A stretch of 64,000 nt of DNA. It comes from Wolbachia endosymbiont of Spodoptera picta. Lineage in GTDB: Bacteria; Pseudomonadota; Alphaproteobacteria; Rickettsiales; Anaplasmataceae. The notes under the pieces were generated by a model. That model did not search any database and had not been told where the DNA came from. It was given only the letters and a program-made list of their open reading frames with translations. This document shows positions 9,940 through 18,823 of the stretch, in pieces; position 1 is the stretch's first letter, and each line of letters begins with the position of its first letter. The DNA is taken from the NCBI RefSeq assembly GCF_018141665.1, contig NZ_CP067976.1, forward strand, positions 310,001 to 374,000. Direction: 5' to 3'. Both the position numbers and the translations under genes were made by a program.

Positions 9940-10507
9940 GGTCTAACGAGTTTATTATATCTTTCACTTGAGAAAGAACATTTGCACTGGTATCGATGAT
10001 AAAGTCGCTCATTTGCTTTTTTTCTTCAATAGGTAGCTGAATACTAGACATTAGATCCAGCTTTTTTTTATCCATATTACGCTCACTGATCCTTTGAGCT
10101 TGTACAGCGCTATCTGCATGGATAAAGACAATAAAATCGCAATATAAACGGAATCTAGTTTCCAGCAGGAGTGGAATGTCTAGAACTAGAAACTTTCCGT
10201 CATTTTCTTTCTCCTGAGCAATAAAAATTTCTAATTCATTTCGCACAGCGGAATGCACTAAAGACTGAAATTGCTTCCAATTTTCATCATAAGCTAAAAA
10301 ATATTTAGATAATACTGTTCTATCTATTTTTCCATTTACTATCACTCCAGGAAATTTTTCTTCTGCGTAACTTATTATGTTTTTGTTTACTTTATAAAGC
10401 TGGTGCACGACAGAGTCGGCATCAAACAAAGCGGCACCAAATTCTTTAAAGCAATTGGCTACAAAGCTCTTTCCAACTGCAATCCCACCTGTTAAACCTA
10501 TGATCAT
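9929..10507 (-). CDS. coaE: Dephospho-CoA kinase
   Basis: Last step of coenzyme A synthesis, phosphorylating dephospho-CoA at the 3-prime hydroxyl. The P-loop GLTGGIAVGKS is at the N terminus, followed by FDADSVVHQLY and the LVLDIPLLLE lid/substrate segment. Length 192 is typical. It converges on rnd with an 11-base overlap. The preceding step enzyme CoaD is in the same window at 47006. Confidence 0.95.
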   Translation of the reverse strand: MIIGLTGGIAVGKSFVANCFKEFGAALFDADSVVHQLYKVNKNIISYAEEKFPGVIVNGKIDRTVLSKYFLAYDENWKQFQSLVHSAVRNELEIFIAQEKENDGKFLVLDIPLLLETRFRLYCDFIVFIHADSAVQAQRISERNMDKKKLDLMSSIQLPIEEKKQMSDFIIDTSANVLSQVKDIINSLDLNT

Positions 10508-10642
10508 ATAGCAAATTTCTTATAAAACTATATTTATAGCATCTCCTATGCCTATTTAAAACTGAATGCATAGGTATAAAAAAGAAAAGCTATTATTTTT
10601 TTAGTAATTAAGTAAAATAGAGTGAAAGATTAAGAGGAAATT

Positions 10643-12046
10643 TTGAAAAATAAGATAAAAAAGATAGTGATTTCAGGAAAAGAAGTGTGGCCGATTATCG
10701 AAGGTGGCAAAGGCATTGCAATTAGTGACGGAAGATCAAGTGGAGCATTTGCTGCAGCAGATGCTGTTGGTACATTTTCTGGTGCAAATGCTAAACTTAT
10801 CGATAATAACGGCGAGTTAGTGCCACTAATTTATAAAGGTAAAACAAGAAATGACAAACACAAGGAGTTAATTGAGTATAGTATCGAGGCTGGAGTTAGT
10901 CAAGCAAAAATAGCGAATGAAATATCAAAAGGCCGTGGAAGAATACATATGAATGTGCTTTGGGAAATGGGAGCAGCAGAGCAAGTCCTTCATGGCATAT
11001 TAGAAAAAGCAAAAGGCTTAGTTCATGGCATCACTTGCGGTGCTGGTATGCCTTACAGGCTTGGAGAAATTGCAGCTAAATATCAAGTTTATTACTACCC
11101 TATTATCTCATCGGCGCGCGCTTTTAAAGCGTTGTGGAAACGTGCTTACCAAAAAATATCTTCTTTTTTACTTGGTGGAGTAGTATATGAGGATCCGTGG
11201 CTTGCTGGTGGTCACAATGGACTCAGTAATAGTGAAGATCCAGAATTATCACAGGCTCCATTTGAAAGAGTTGCAGAGCTTAGATCTTTCATGAATGAAG
11301 TCGGTCTTTCTGAAACGCCAATTGTTATGGCGGGGGGAGTGTGGAATTTGAAGGATTGGGAACATTGGTTTGACAATTTACAAATTGGACCAATAGCTTT
11401 TCAGTTTGGCACTCGTCCACTTTTAACAAAAGAAAGTCCGATTTCTACGGAGTGGAAAAAGAAATTACTCACTTTAGAAGAAGGTGACGTATTTTTAAAC
11501 AAATTTAGTCCGACAGGATTTTACTCATCTGCAGTAAGAAATAGCTTCATACATGAGCTACAGGAACGAAATTCACGTCAAATAAAATTTTCAGAAAGTG
11601 CGAGTGGAGAGTTTAATAATGAATTTGTAATAGGTAGCAGAGGTAGAAAGATTTACCTCACTGCAAAAGACAAAGAGCTAGCAAATGCATGGATTAAAGC
11701 AGGGTATATAGAGGTAATGAAAACTCCAGATGCAACTGTTATTTTTGTGACACCAGACAAATTTGCGGAGATAAGACAAGATCAAATTAATTGCATGGGA
11801 TGTTTGAGCCATTGTCTGTTTAGCAATTGGAAAGATCATGGTGACCATTCAACAGGGCAAAAGCCAGATCCACGGAGTTTCTGTATACAAAAGACACTGC
11901 AAAACATTGTACATGACGGCAATGTTGAAAATGAACTTATGTTTTCTGGACACAATGTGTACAAATTTAAGCAAGACCCATTTTATGAGAATGGCTACAT
12001 ACCGACAGTAACAGAACTGGTGGAAAGGATATTAACTGGGTATTAG
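10643..12046 (+). CDS. Nitronate monooxygenase-like flavin enzyme
   Basis: A 467-residue protein of the nitronate monooxygenase / 2-nitropropane dioxygenase TIM-barrel family, FMN-dependent. Visible elements are the N-terminal SGKEVWPIIEGGKGIAISDG, GLVHGITCGAGMPYRL, the glycine-rich IVMAGGVWNL, and GPIAFQFGTRPLLT, which correspond to FMN phosphate-binding loops in the family. A C-terminal cysteine cluster (NCMGCLSHCLF) is an extra feature that might bind metal. The start is a TTG at 10643, supported by an AGAGG ribosome site about six bases upstream. The natural substrate in an endosymbiont is unknown. Confidence 0.8.
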   Translation: MKNKIKKIVISGKEVWPIIEGGKGIAISDGRSSGAFAAADAVGTFSGANAKLIDNNGELVPLIYKGKTRNDKHKELIEYSIEAGVSQAKIANEISKGRGRIHMNVLWEMGAAEQVLHGILEKAKGLVHGITCGAGMPYRLGEIAAKYQVYYYPIISSARAFKALWKRAYQKISSFLLGGVVYEDPWLAGGHNGLSNSEDPELSQAPFERVAELRSFMNEVGLSETPIVMAGGVWNLKDWEHWFDNLQIGPIAFQFGTRPLLTKESPISTEWKKKLLTLEEGDVFLNKFSPTGFYSSAVRNSFIHELQERNSRQIKFSESASGEFNNEFVIGSRGRKIYLTAKDKELANAWIKAGYIEVMKTPDATVIFVTPDKFAEIRQDQINCMGCLSHCLFSNWKDHGDHSTGQKPDPRSFCIQKTLQNIVHDGNVENELMFSGHNVYKFKQDPFYENGYIPTVTELVERILTGY

Positions 12047-12058
12047 GTTATGGTTGAA

Positions 12059-12087
12059 TTGACAATTAAACTTTACTTTGCTATAAT
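12059..12087 (+). promoter_or_regulatory. Consensus sigma-70 promoter for the 12128 gene
   Basis: TTGACA at 12059-12064 and TATAAT at 12082-12087 with a 17-base spacer: an exact consensus match, 40 bases upstream of the ATG at 12128, which also has an AGGGG ribosome site at 12115. This predicts strong constitutive expression of the downstream membrane protein. Confidence 0.8.
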
Positions 12088-12127
12088 AAATGTTTATTAA
12101 TTTAATCTTAATTTAGGGGTAACTTTT

Positions 12128-13036
12128 ATGCGTGATAGTGTTTTAAAAAGGTATGCACTTGCCTATATAAAAGAAACTGGCAGTGACAATGGTGTTCAAG
12201 AATTTTTACGTTCTCGTGGTATGCAAAATATTGAGGACTGGAGTGATAAAAATTTTGAAAATGCGTATAAGGAATTTAGGCGCTATAACCCAACTAATGA
12301 ACACAATATAGGAAGTGATCGACGTGATAGTAGGCAACAACCTACAAGCCCTCAGGCTACACACGTATATGTACACAATAACAGAGGTTTAGATTTTTGG
12401 GATTATTTACTACTTAGCAACCTGTTTAGTGGTCGTACTACAGTTATAAACAATCCTGGTTTCATTAGTGGTGGCCAGCTAAGTAGAGAAGATAAGAAAA
12501 AAGACTCAGAAGACAACAGGAAATTATTAGCTTTAGGTATAGCAGCTGTAGTTGTGTGTGTTGCTTTCCATGCTTTAATGTGTGTTTGGTACAACAGTAG
12601 CGAAAAAACGGCTAGAAAATCAGAAAAGGTAGATTACCTGGATAATAAACTTAAAATGTTCAGAAATATAGAATTTGCAGTTGGTGCAATTTCTTTAGCA
12701 GCTTTGATAGGTTGTGCTATTAACCCAGTCTTACCAGTTTGGGGTTTAGTCATTCTTGGCATTAATTCTCTTGTGTGTCTTGCTGGTGGTGTGGCTTTTC
12801 ATATGAAGCATGAGAAAGAGTCAGAAAATATTGAGAAAGCTAAAGAGGCGGTAGGTAGCTATCCTAGACAAGGGTATGGTTATGGAAATTATTCTCATGG
12901 TGTTGCACCACCTCCTTACCCTTTTGAAGAGCATAGTACTGCTCCAACTGTTCCTCCTAAAGGTGCATTTGATAATTCTTATCCAGAACAACATTTTGGA
13001 GGTTATGGACAGCAAACTGCTTACTCTAAAGCGTAA
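12128..13036 (+). CDS. Hypothetical membrane protein with PPPY/proline-rich C-terminal tail
   Basis: I do not recognise a family. The 302-residue protein has a soluble, charged N-terminal part (1-130), hydrophobic segments at about 133-153, 181-200 and 202-225, and a Gly/Tyr/Pro-rich tail (243-302) containing APPPYPFEE (PPPY at 261-264) and TVPPKGAF. PPxY is the ligand of eukaryotic WW domains, including NEDD4-type ubiquitin ligases, but could be chance in a Pro/Tyr-rich tail. A perfect-consensus promoter precedes it and a hairpin terminator follows, so it is a single-gene transcription unit that should be well expressed. Confidence 0.75.
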   Translation: MRDSVLKRYALAYIKETGSDNGVQEFLRSRGMQNIEDWSDKNFENAYKEFRRYNPTNEHNIGSDRRDSRQQPTSPQATHVYVHNNRGLDFWDYLLLSNLFSGRTTVINNPGFISGGQLSREDKKKDSEDNRKLLALGIAAVVVCVAFHALMCVWYNSSEKTARKSEKVDYLDNKLKMFRNIEFAVGAISLAALIGCAINPVLPVWGLVILGINSLVCLAGGVAFHMKHEKESENIEKAKEAVGSYPRQGYGYGNYSHGVAPPPYPFEEHSTAPTVPPKGAFDNSYPEQHFGGYGQQTAYSKA

Positions 13037-13048
13037 ATCACTTACAGG

Positions 13049-13073
13049 ATACCGCTGCAAAACGCAGCGGTAT
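13049..13073 (+). terminator. Hairpin terminator after the 12128 gene
   Basis: Ten-base perfect inverted repeat ATACCGCTGC / GCAGCGGTAT with a five-base AAAAC loop, 13 bases after the stop codon. A weak T-rich stretch (CTTTT) follows a few bases later, so termination may be partial. Confidence 0.65.
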
Positions 13074-13159
13074 AATGGCTTTTCAGATTGCTTATACGAT
13101 AGGATATATATTGATTTTTATTACTAGTGCAGATACGATAAAGCTTTAAACAGTACAAA

Positions 13160-14689
13160 ATGGAGCAATTTGAGAGCTTTTACGTCACTACGCCAATATA
13201 TTACGTAAACGACAAGCCACATATCGGCCACGCATATACTTCCCTTATCTGTGATGTTACAGCTAGATTTATGAAATTAGCTGGAAAGAACGTCAAATTT
13301 ACTACTGGTACAGATGAACATGGACAGAAAATTGAAAAAGCGGCTAAGGTAAAGGGAATAGAGCCAAAAGAATTTACAGATGAAATAAATGTTACATTCA
13401 AAAAATTAGCTGAGCTAATGAACTTTGATTATGATGATTTTATTCGCACCACAGAAGAACGTCATGAAAAAGCAGTCATAGTTCTATGGAATAGGCTTGA
13501 AGAGAGAGGGCAAATATATCTGGATTCTTACTCAGGTTGGTATTCAGTTCGTGATGAAGCGTTTTATCAGGAATCAGAGTTGATAGATGGCAGAGCACCA
13601 ACAGGTGCTGAAGTTCAGTGGATAAAAGAAGAGAGCTATTTTTTTCGCTTGTCAAATTGGCAAAACAAATTGCTAGAGTTATATGAAAATCAGCCGAATT
13701 TCATCTTTCCTGAGAGCAGAAAAAATGAAGTGGTATCGTTTGTAAAATCAGGACTTACTGACCTTTCGATTTCTCGTACTAGTTTTAATTGGGGAATAAA
13801 AGTACCAGGGAATGACAAGCACGTAATTTATGTTTGGATAGATGCGCTCACTAACTATCTCACATCAATAGGCTTTCCTAATATAGAAGATGAGGAATAT
13901 AAGAAGTTTTGGACAAACTCCTTCAACGTTCATGTGATCGGTAAAGACATATTGCGTTTTCATGCTGTATACTGGCCAGCTATTCTTCTTGCAGCAGATT
14001 TATCACTGCCAAAGCAAATTGCAGTTCATGGTTGGTGGCTGAACGAGGGGGAAAAAATATCCAAATCCCTTGGTAACGTTATAGATCCAATTGGTCTGGC
14101 AGAAGAGTTTGGTGTTGATCAACTACGCTATTTTCTCCTTCGGGAAGCAAGTTTCGGTCAAGATGGTAATTTCAGTAAGAAGAACATGATCAGCCGCATA
14201 AACTCAGAGCTGGCAAACAATATAGGCAATTTAGTGCAAAGAACAATTTCATTTCTGCACAAGCAATGCTTTGGAGTTGTACCAGTGGTCGATCGCAATT
14301 TGCTTAAAGATGATGAGAGTTTACCAAATTGCAAAGCCATAATTGATCAAGTAATGGATCATCTATCAAAGTATGAATTGAACCAGATTATACTCCTGAT
14401 TATCAATATCTCTTCCAAGGCCAATGCTTACATAGATAAAAGTGCACCCTGGACGTTAAGAAAAACCGATAGAAAGCTCATGGATTTAGTAATCTACAAA
14501 TTACTGGAATTTATAAGGATAATTGGCATTTTGCTGCAGCCAATTGCTCCAAAGTCAGCAAAAATGATACTCGATCAGTTGCAAATTCCAAAAGAACAAC
14601 GTGATTTAAAATCTCTGTGCAACGCATACGTAGGTTTAGACATTACACTGCCTAAACCTACGCCGATTTTTTTGAGGATCGATATTTAA
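13160..14689 (+). CDS. metG: Methionyl-tRNA synthetase
   Basis: Charges tRNA-Met. The 509-residue class I synthetase has the HIGH signature as PHIGHAYT near residue 21 and the KMSKS loop as KISKS near 298, plus the family-typical TGTDEHGQKIEKAA and GKDILRFHAVYWPA blocks. It ends without the C-terminal dimerisation (Trbp111-like) domain, as in other alphaproteobacterial short MetG forms. Start ATG at 13160. Confidence 0.97.
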   Translation: MEQFESFYVTTPIYYVNDKPHIGHAYTSLICDVTARFMKLAGKNVKFTTGTDEHGQKIEKAAKVKGIEPKEFTDEINVTFKKLAELMNFDYDDFIRTTEERHEKAVIVLWNRLEERGQIYLDSYSGWYSVRDEAFYQESELIDGRAPTGAEVQWIKEESYFFRLSNWQNKLLELYENQPNFIFPESRKNEVVSFVKSGLTDLSISRTSFNWGIKVPGNDKHVIYVWIDALTNYLTSIGFPNIEDEEYKKFWTNSFNVHVIGKDILRFHAVYWPAILLAADLSLPKQIAVHGWWLNEGEKISKSLGNVIDPIGLAEEFGVDQLRYFLLREASFGQDGNFSKKNMISRINSELANNIGNLVQRTISFLHKQCFGVVPVVDRNLLKDDESLPNCKAIIDQVMDHLSKYELNQIILLIINISSKANAYIDKSAPWTLRKTDRKLMDLVIYKLLEFIRIIGILLQPIAPKSAKMILDQLQIPKEQRDLKSLCNAYVGLDITLPKPTPIFLRIDI

Positions 14690-14806
14690 AAAATCCTTAG
14701 TAAGCCGTTACAAGACCAGACTGAGTTGGCCGTTCTGTAGTTAGCCTTTTTAATTCAACAGAGTCAAAAAAAGTGCCTTGGCGTTTTGATGTATCTATAC
14801 CGTTAT

Positions 14807-15518
14807 CTACTTTGGAAGAAATGATTGAGATGCACCGAAATTATTTTTAGCACTCTTAAAAGAAGAATTTAACATTTCGTGAGACTCATCAACTTTACTT
14901 TTCAACATAGTCTGTGGAGTAGGTACATGGTGAGCTGATGGTAAATTTACAGTAGAATTACCATCAGCTTGGCCTAGATGTGCCTGCTGCTCAGATAATC
15001 CAGAAGCAGGATCTAAAGTACATACGAGAGTTGGAAACAACTTTGATGCTAAAGCTGCTACTATAACTGATGCGTACGTTGCAATACTACTAAATTTTAC
15101 AATCTGAGTTGTTCTATCTTTTAGTTTCGGTTAATCACCTGTTTCTTTTGCTACTGCATGCAATTTTGGTTGATTACCTTCTTCTTTAAATAAATTGCTA
15201 AGAGCTTCAGAATCTAAAACTTCTTCTTGATTTCTTTTTTTACGCTCTTGATGCATTTTCTTAGCATCTTCATCAGAATTAATAATGTATTCTACCTTTT
15301 TATCTAGTTGTTTTTGCATTTTAGCTTTTTCTTTGACATTTTGAGCATCTAAACAAGAAGAAGTAATTGTTAGCTCTTTGCAGTGCAGCTGAAAGCGCAA
15401 AAACTAGAGCAGAAAATACAGTACCACTAATAATAAATGGAAGGCCAACACTTAACGCTGCAACTGGAGCTAAGAAACTAACATAAGGAGCTGCAGCAAA
15501 CACTCCTGATGCTAACAA
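14807..15518 (-). pseudogene. Decayed membrane-protein gene (frameshift plus in-frame stop)
   Basis: Three open pieces read as one former gene. The first (15518 to about 15380) encodes a hydrophobic stretch (AAPYVSFLAPVAALSVGLPF and onward). The frame must then shift by one base near 15380 to continue into a charged segment (NVKEKAKMQKQLDKKVEYI) that runs to a TAA at 15131-15133. Beyond this stop the same frame stays open (PKLKDRTTQIVKFSS, then a hydrophobic helix ending LASKLFPTL) to 14807. An eight-T run at about 15530 suggests a further frameshift upstream. No family recognised; the helix / charged / helix layout resembles other Wolbachia-specific membrane proteins here. Confidence 0.65.
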
Positions 15519-15711
15519 AGTTACTACCCCTTTTTTTTACAGTAAAGGTAGCAAAAAAAGCTACAAGTCTATGTAGTATTTAAACTCGCTCCTACTGGGA
15601 CCTGAACCTAATCCACTACAACATATCAGAAAACATTATCTCTATTTTTTCTGGTTACACAATGAATTTTTTCTCAGCATAATGATTATGAGATTGCTTT
15701 TTAGCTTGGTT

Positions 15712-16118
15712 TTACTCAACTAAAGCTAAGTTATTAGAAATTACCTGGTTTATTTGAGCGTTAGCAATATGAGTATCTTGTTGTTTACATTTAGTACAAT
15801 ACATAATAGATGCAGCTCCAATAGCAGCTCCAACACAAGCAGCTCCAGCAATTAAGGCAATTTGATTAAAGTCTTTGTTATAACCTTGGTTAAATCCTTC
15901 ACTGTGGCCTTTTTTGTAGCCATCCATATAACCATCTTCATAATTTTTTGTTGTGCAAAAAAACCATAAGCGTATGTAAATAATGCTCCTCCTGCAGCGT
16001 AAAATATACCCTGTATTCCAGGTTTGATTATGTCTGGAACAAGCCTAACGCCATTCTTTATTTCTTGTACTATAGAAATTGTTGTTAAGTTCTTTATGTT
16101 AAAATCATTGATATTCAT
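15712..16118 (-). pseudogene. Frameshifted small membrane-protein gene with Gly-Tyr repeat
   Basis: The start at 16118 (MNINDFNIKNL) opens a frame that reads well to about 15945 (GGALFTYAYGFFAQQ). One extra A in the six-A run there would continue the sense in the neighbouring frame: NYEDGYMDGYKKGHSEGFNQG, then a hydrophobic helix (IALIAGAACVGAAIGAAS), then a Cys-containing tail ending at 15712. The two overlapping frames are therefore best read as one gene of about 135 codons carrying a one-base deletion in a homopolymer. Either a pseudogene, a sequencing error, or (least likely) slippage-dependent expression. Family unknown. Confidence 0.65.
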
Positions 16119-16337
16119 TGCTTTTTGTAAAAAAAATTAAGCTATATACTTTATATCTTAACATTAATTTAGTTTTAAAACAAATTAATATTTTAATATA
16201 AGTTTTCTCTTTTGTAGAGAATCTGCTTTTTCTTGTTTTGTATGAACTTAGAAAATTTTTATTGTTCCAAATTTGGGAGAAAAACCCTGGACCATCCTTT
16301 TAAGAATATAATTTTAAGGTGAAAAATCTCAAAGAAT

Positions 16338-16782
16338 ATGGAATATTATAGAAAAAGCGGTCACTCTGTATATATCACATAGTGTGGATAACAAAATATC
16401 GATATCCAGTATTAGTTGGAGATATTGGACAGAAAGCTAAAGAAGTTGTACAAGAAGTATGTGCAAATAATCAATTAGAGAGGTAGAGTTGCGTCAACAT
16501 GTATACGTTTCTGTACCCCCATACTTAAGTATTAGTAAGTTAGTGCAGTTAATAAAAGGAAAAAGTTCCAGAAAAAAATCCAGCAAAACTTTCCAGAGCT
16601 GAAAAAAAGATACTGGGTTATGGACATTTGTCAGGACTAGCGGAAATGTAACTGACGAAATGATAAAAAATTATATTGAAAATTACTCTGAAAAAGAAGA
16701 TAAATTTGGTAAGTCAAAAGTTAGCATTATATGCTCTCTCTCAATCTTTGGATTTCAATCCATAGTGGTTGAATCTAAATAG
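16338..16782 (+). mobile_element. IS200/IS605-family transposase relic
   Basis: Conceptual translation across several frameshifts recovers TnpA-like blocks: MEYYRKSGHSVY, then YHIVWITKYRYPVLVGDIG, then QKAKEVVQEVCANNQLE, then LRQHVYVSVPPYLSISKLVQ, then LIKGKSSRK, and near the end TSGNVTDEMIKNYIENY. This is the order found in the small IS200-type Y1 transposases. At least three frame changes and an internal loss around the HUH metal-binding segment make it non-functional. No ends were identified. Confidence 0.8.
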
Positions 16783-16838
16783 GTGAATTTACGTTACCTA
16801 AATTAGTTACTTGTGATGAAAAATAGATCAGCAAATTT

Positions 16839-17177
16839 TCAATCAACAACAGCTAAAGACTTTTCTGCAACGTTGATTTCTCTTATATCTGTAACTTCGT
16901 CATTCTGATTAAACGAAATTTGCAGAGACTTACTACTGTACTTCCTTTTTCCCAAGAAGTTAGCTTGTTTAATTTTATATGAGACATAGTACCAAACATT
17001 TTCGTCGAACTTTGATACTAATGTTGGCGATCCTAAAGTATGAACCACTTTTTCTCTATCATCACCTACTTTTATTTTGCTCCACAGTTCAACATTAATG
17101 CCAGGAACTCCGTGATTGTGAATAGTGTGAGTGCAGCTCACTGTAAATAATAAAATAAAAGATATTAATACTCGCAT
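16839..17177 (-). CDS. bamE: Outer-membrane assembly lipoprotein BamE (SmpA/OmlA)
   Basis: A 112-residue lipoprotein with a signal peptide and lipobox (LLFTVSC, Cys15). The BamE core is visible as KIKVGDDREKVVHTLGSPTL followed by WYYVSYK and a final beta strand (LQISFNQNDEVTDI). BamE is an accessory of the BAM complex that folds beta-barrel proteins into the outer membrane. It is divergent from nrdB, 129 bases away. Confidence 0.88.
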   Translation of the reverse strand: MRVLISFILLFTVSCTHTIHNHGVPGINVELWSKIKVGDDREKVVHTLGSPTLVSKFDENVWYYVSYKIKQANFLGKRKYSSKSLQISFNQNDEVTDIREINVAEKSLAVVD

Positions 17178-17248
17178 TTCGTCAATTAATTATTTGAAAT
17201 CATAATACACTGATAAACTATCTGTCGTCAAATTTCAAAAAAGTTAAA

Positions 17249-17279
17249 TTGACTGACTCTCAATATCATTTAATATAAT
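17249..17279 (+). promoter_or_regulatory. Possible sigma-70 promoter upstream of nrdB
   Basis: TTGACT at 17249-17254 and TATAAT at 17274-17279, spacer 19 bases, ending 27 bases before the nrdB ATG. The -10 is exact; the -35 has one mismatch and the spacer is slightly long. Confidence 0.4.
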
Positions 17280-17306
17280 ATTTACTTCAAAATAATTAGG
17301 TACCTT

Positions 17307-18296
17307 ATGTCATTGCTAGAAGCAGATCCAATATACAAGCCTTTTAATTATCCTTGGGCATATGATGCATGGTTGCAGCAACAAAGGATACACTGGATAC
17401 CTGAAGAAGTTCCGCTTGCTGATGATGTGAAAGATTGGAAAACTAAACTTTCGAATGTAGAGAAAAATTTATTGACCCAGATTTTTAGGTTTTTTACTCA
17501 AGCAGATATTGAAGTAAATAACTGCTATATGAGGCATTATTCAAATATATTTAAGCCAACAGAAATATGTATGATGCTTGCAAGCTTTTCCAATATGGAG
17601 ACTATACACATTGCAGCCTATTCATACCTTCTAGATACGATTGGCATGCCAGAAAGTGAATATCAAGCATTCTTAAAATATGATGCTATGAGAAAGAAGT
17701 ATGAATACATGTTAGAATTTGAGGAAAGTAAAAAGCACGATAAAAAACATGTTGCTAAAACTTTAGCAGTATTTGGTGCCTTCACTGAAGGATTGCAGTT
17801 ATTTGCATCATTTGCAATTTTGCTCAATTTTCAACGGTTTGGAAAAATGAAAGGTATGGGGCAAATAATTGCTTGGTCAGCACGTGACGAAACCTTGCAC
17901 ACCAATTCAATTATCAATTTGTTCAATACGTTTATTAAAGAGAATAATGAAATTTGGAATGACGAGTTCAAAAAAGAATTATATTCTGCATGTCGCACTA
18001 TTGTTGAACTTGAAGATGAATTTATAAGTCTTGCTTTTGATTTAGGAGATATTGAAGGGCTATCTGCAGGGGAAGTGCGCAATTATATACGTTACATAGC
18101 AAACAGAAGGTTAACGCAATTAGGTCTTAAATCTATATATAATGTTAAAGATAACCCTATTCCGTGGCTTGATGAAATACTAAATGGCGTGGAACATACA
18201 AATTTCTTTGAAAATAGAGTAACAGAGTATAGCCGTGCAGCAACTCAAGGCACTTGGGAGGAAGCTTTTGCTAAAAACGATACAAAAAGTGAATAG
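17307..18296 (+). CDS. nrdB: Ribonucleoside-diphosphate reductase beta subunit (class Ia)
   Basis: Di-iron radical-generating R2 subunit that supplies the tyrosyl radical for dNTP synthesis. In the 329-residue protein Asp67 (in FTQAD) is a likely first metal ligand, ETIH at 98-101 gives the Glu/His pair, and Tyr105 lies four residues after the His exactly where E. coli has radical Tyr122. GAFTEGL and RDETLH supply the second half of the metal site. The tyrosine argues for a class Ia rather than a tyrosine-less class Ic enzyme. The large subunit is not in the window. Confidence 0.95.
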   Translation: MSLLEADPIYKPFNYPWAYDAWLQQQRIHWIPEEVPLADDVKDWKTKLSNVEKNLLTQIFRFFTQADIEVNNCYMRHYSNIFKPTEICMMLASFSNMETIHIAAYSYLLDTIGMPESEYQAFLKYDAMRKKYEYMLEFEESKKHDKKHVAKTLAVFGAFTEGLQLFASFAILLNFQRFGKMKGMGQIIAWSARDETLHTNSIINLFNTFIKENNEIWNDEFKKELYSACRTIVELEDEFISLAFDLGDIEGLSAGEVRNYIRYIANRRLTQLGLKSIYNVKDNPIPWLDEILNGVEHTNFFENRVTEYSRAATQGTWEEAFAKNDTKSE

Positions 18297-18427
18297 CAGT
18301 AACTTCACCCTTTTTTATCGTTTCAACGGAAGCTTGCGATACATATCAAAGGTGGAAGGAGGAAGAATTTGATATAAATCATCTATTTAGCCTAGAGAAA
18401 AGAGAGTATAGATATAAGGTTACATTA

Positions 18428-18823
18428 TTGCATGTAATAGTTGGAGATTTTGATTGCTTAGAGGAGGAGAAGAAGAAGTTAATACGATATTTATTAGACA
18501 AAGGTGCTAATGTTAATGCACGAGATTCTTTTGGAAAAACTTCTTTGCACAATAGTCATGACAAAGAGGTAACACAAATTTTACTAGATGCAGGTGCTAA
18601 TCTTTTTATAAAGGATCATTATGGAATGACTGCAAGAAAACATGCCCGTGATGAATCAGAGCAGCTTTTAAAAAAGGCAGAAGATAAATACAAGCATAAA
18701 ACAATGAAATTTGGTGCTATTGTTGGTATTACGGCTGGAATGGGAGTTGGTAGTGGACTTTTTGCTGCTGCTGGTCTTTCATTACTAATATCGGCTTTTA
18801 TTGGCGCAGCTTTATATATATAA
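18428..18823 (+). CDS. Ankyrin-repeat membrane protein, probably 5-prime truncated
   Basis: The protein contains two to three ankyrin repeats (LIRYLLDKGANVNARDSFGKTSLH, which I shorten here to its core GANVNARD, then GANLFIKDHYGMTARKHA) and ends in a pair of glycine-rich hydrophobic helices (about residues 95-131). The only local start is a TTG at 18428, inside what reads as an ankyrin helix (TLLHVIVG). The same frame is open upstream to about 18295 with sensible coding (WKEEEFDINHLFSLEKREY) but has no ATG, GTG or TTG. I read this as a gene that has lost its 5-prime end, possibly still translated from the TTG. Confidence 0.55.
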   Translation: MHVIVGDFDCLEEEKKKLIRYLLDKGANVNARDSFGKTSLHNSHDKEVTQILLDAGANLFIKDHYGMTARKHARDESEQLLKKAEDKYKHKTMKFGAIVGITAGMGVGSGLFAAAGLSLLISAFIGAALYI

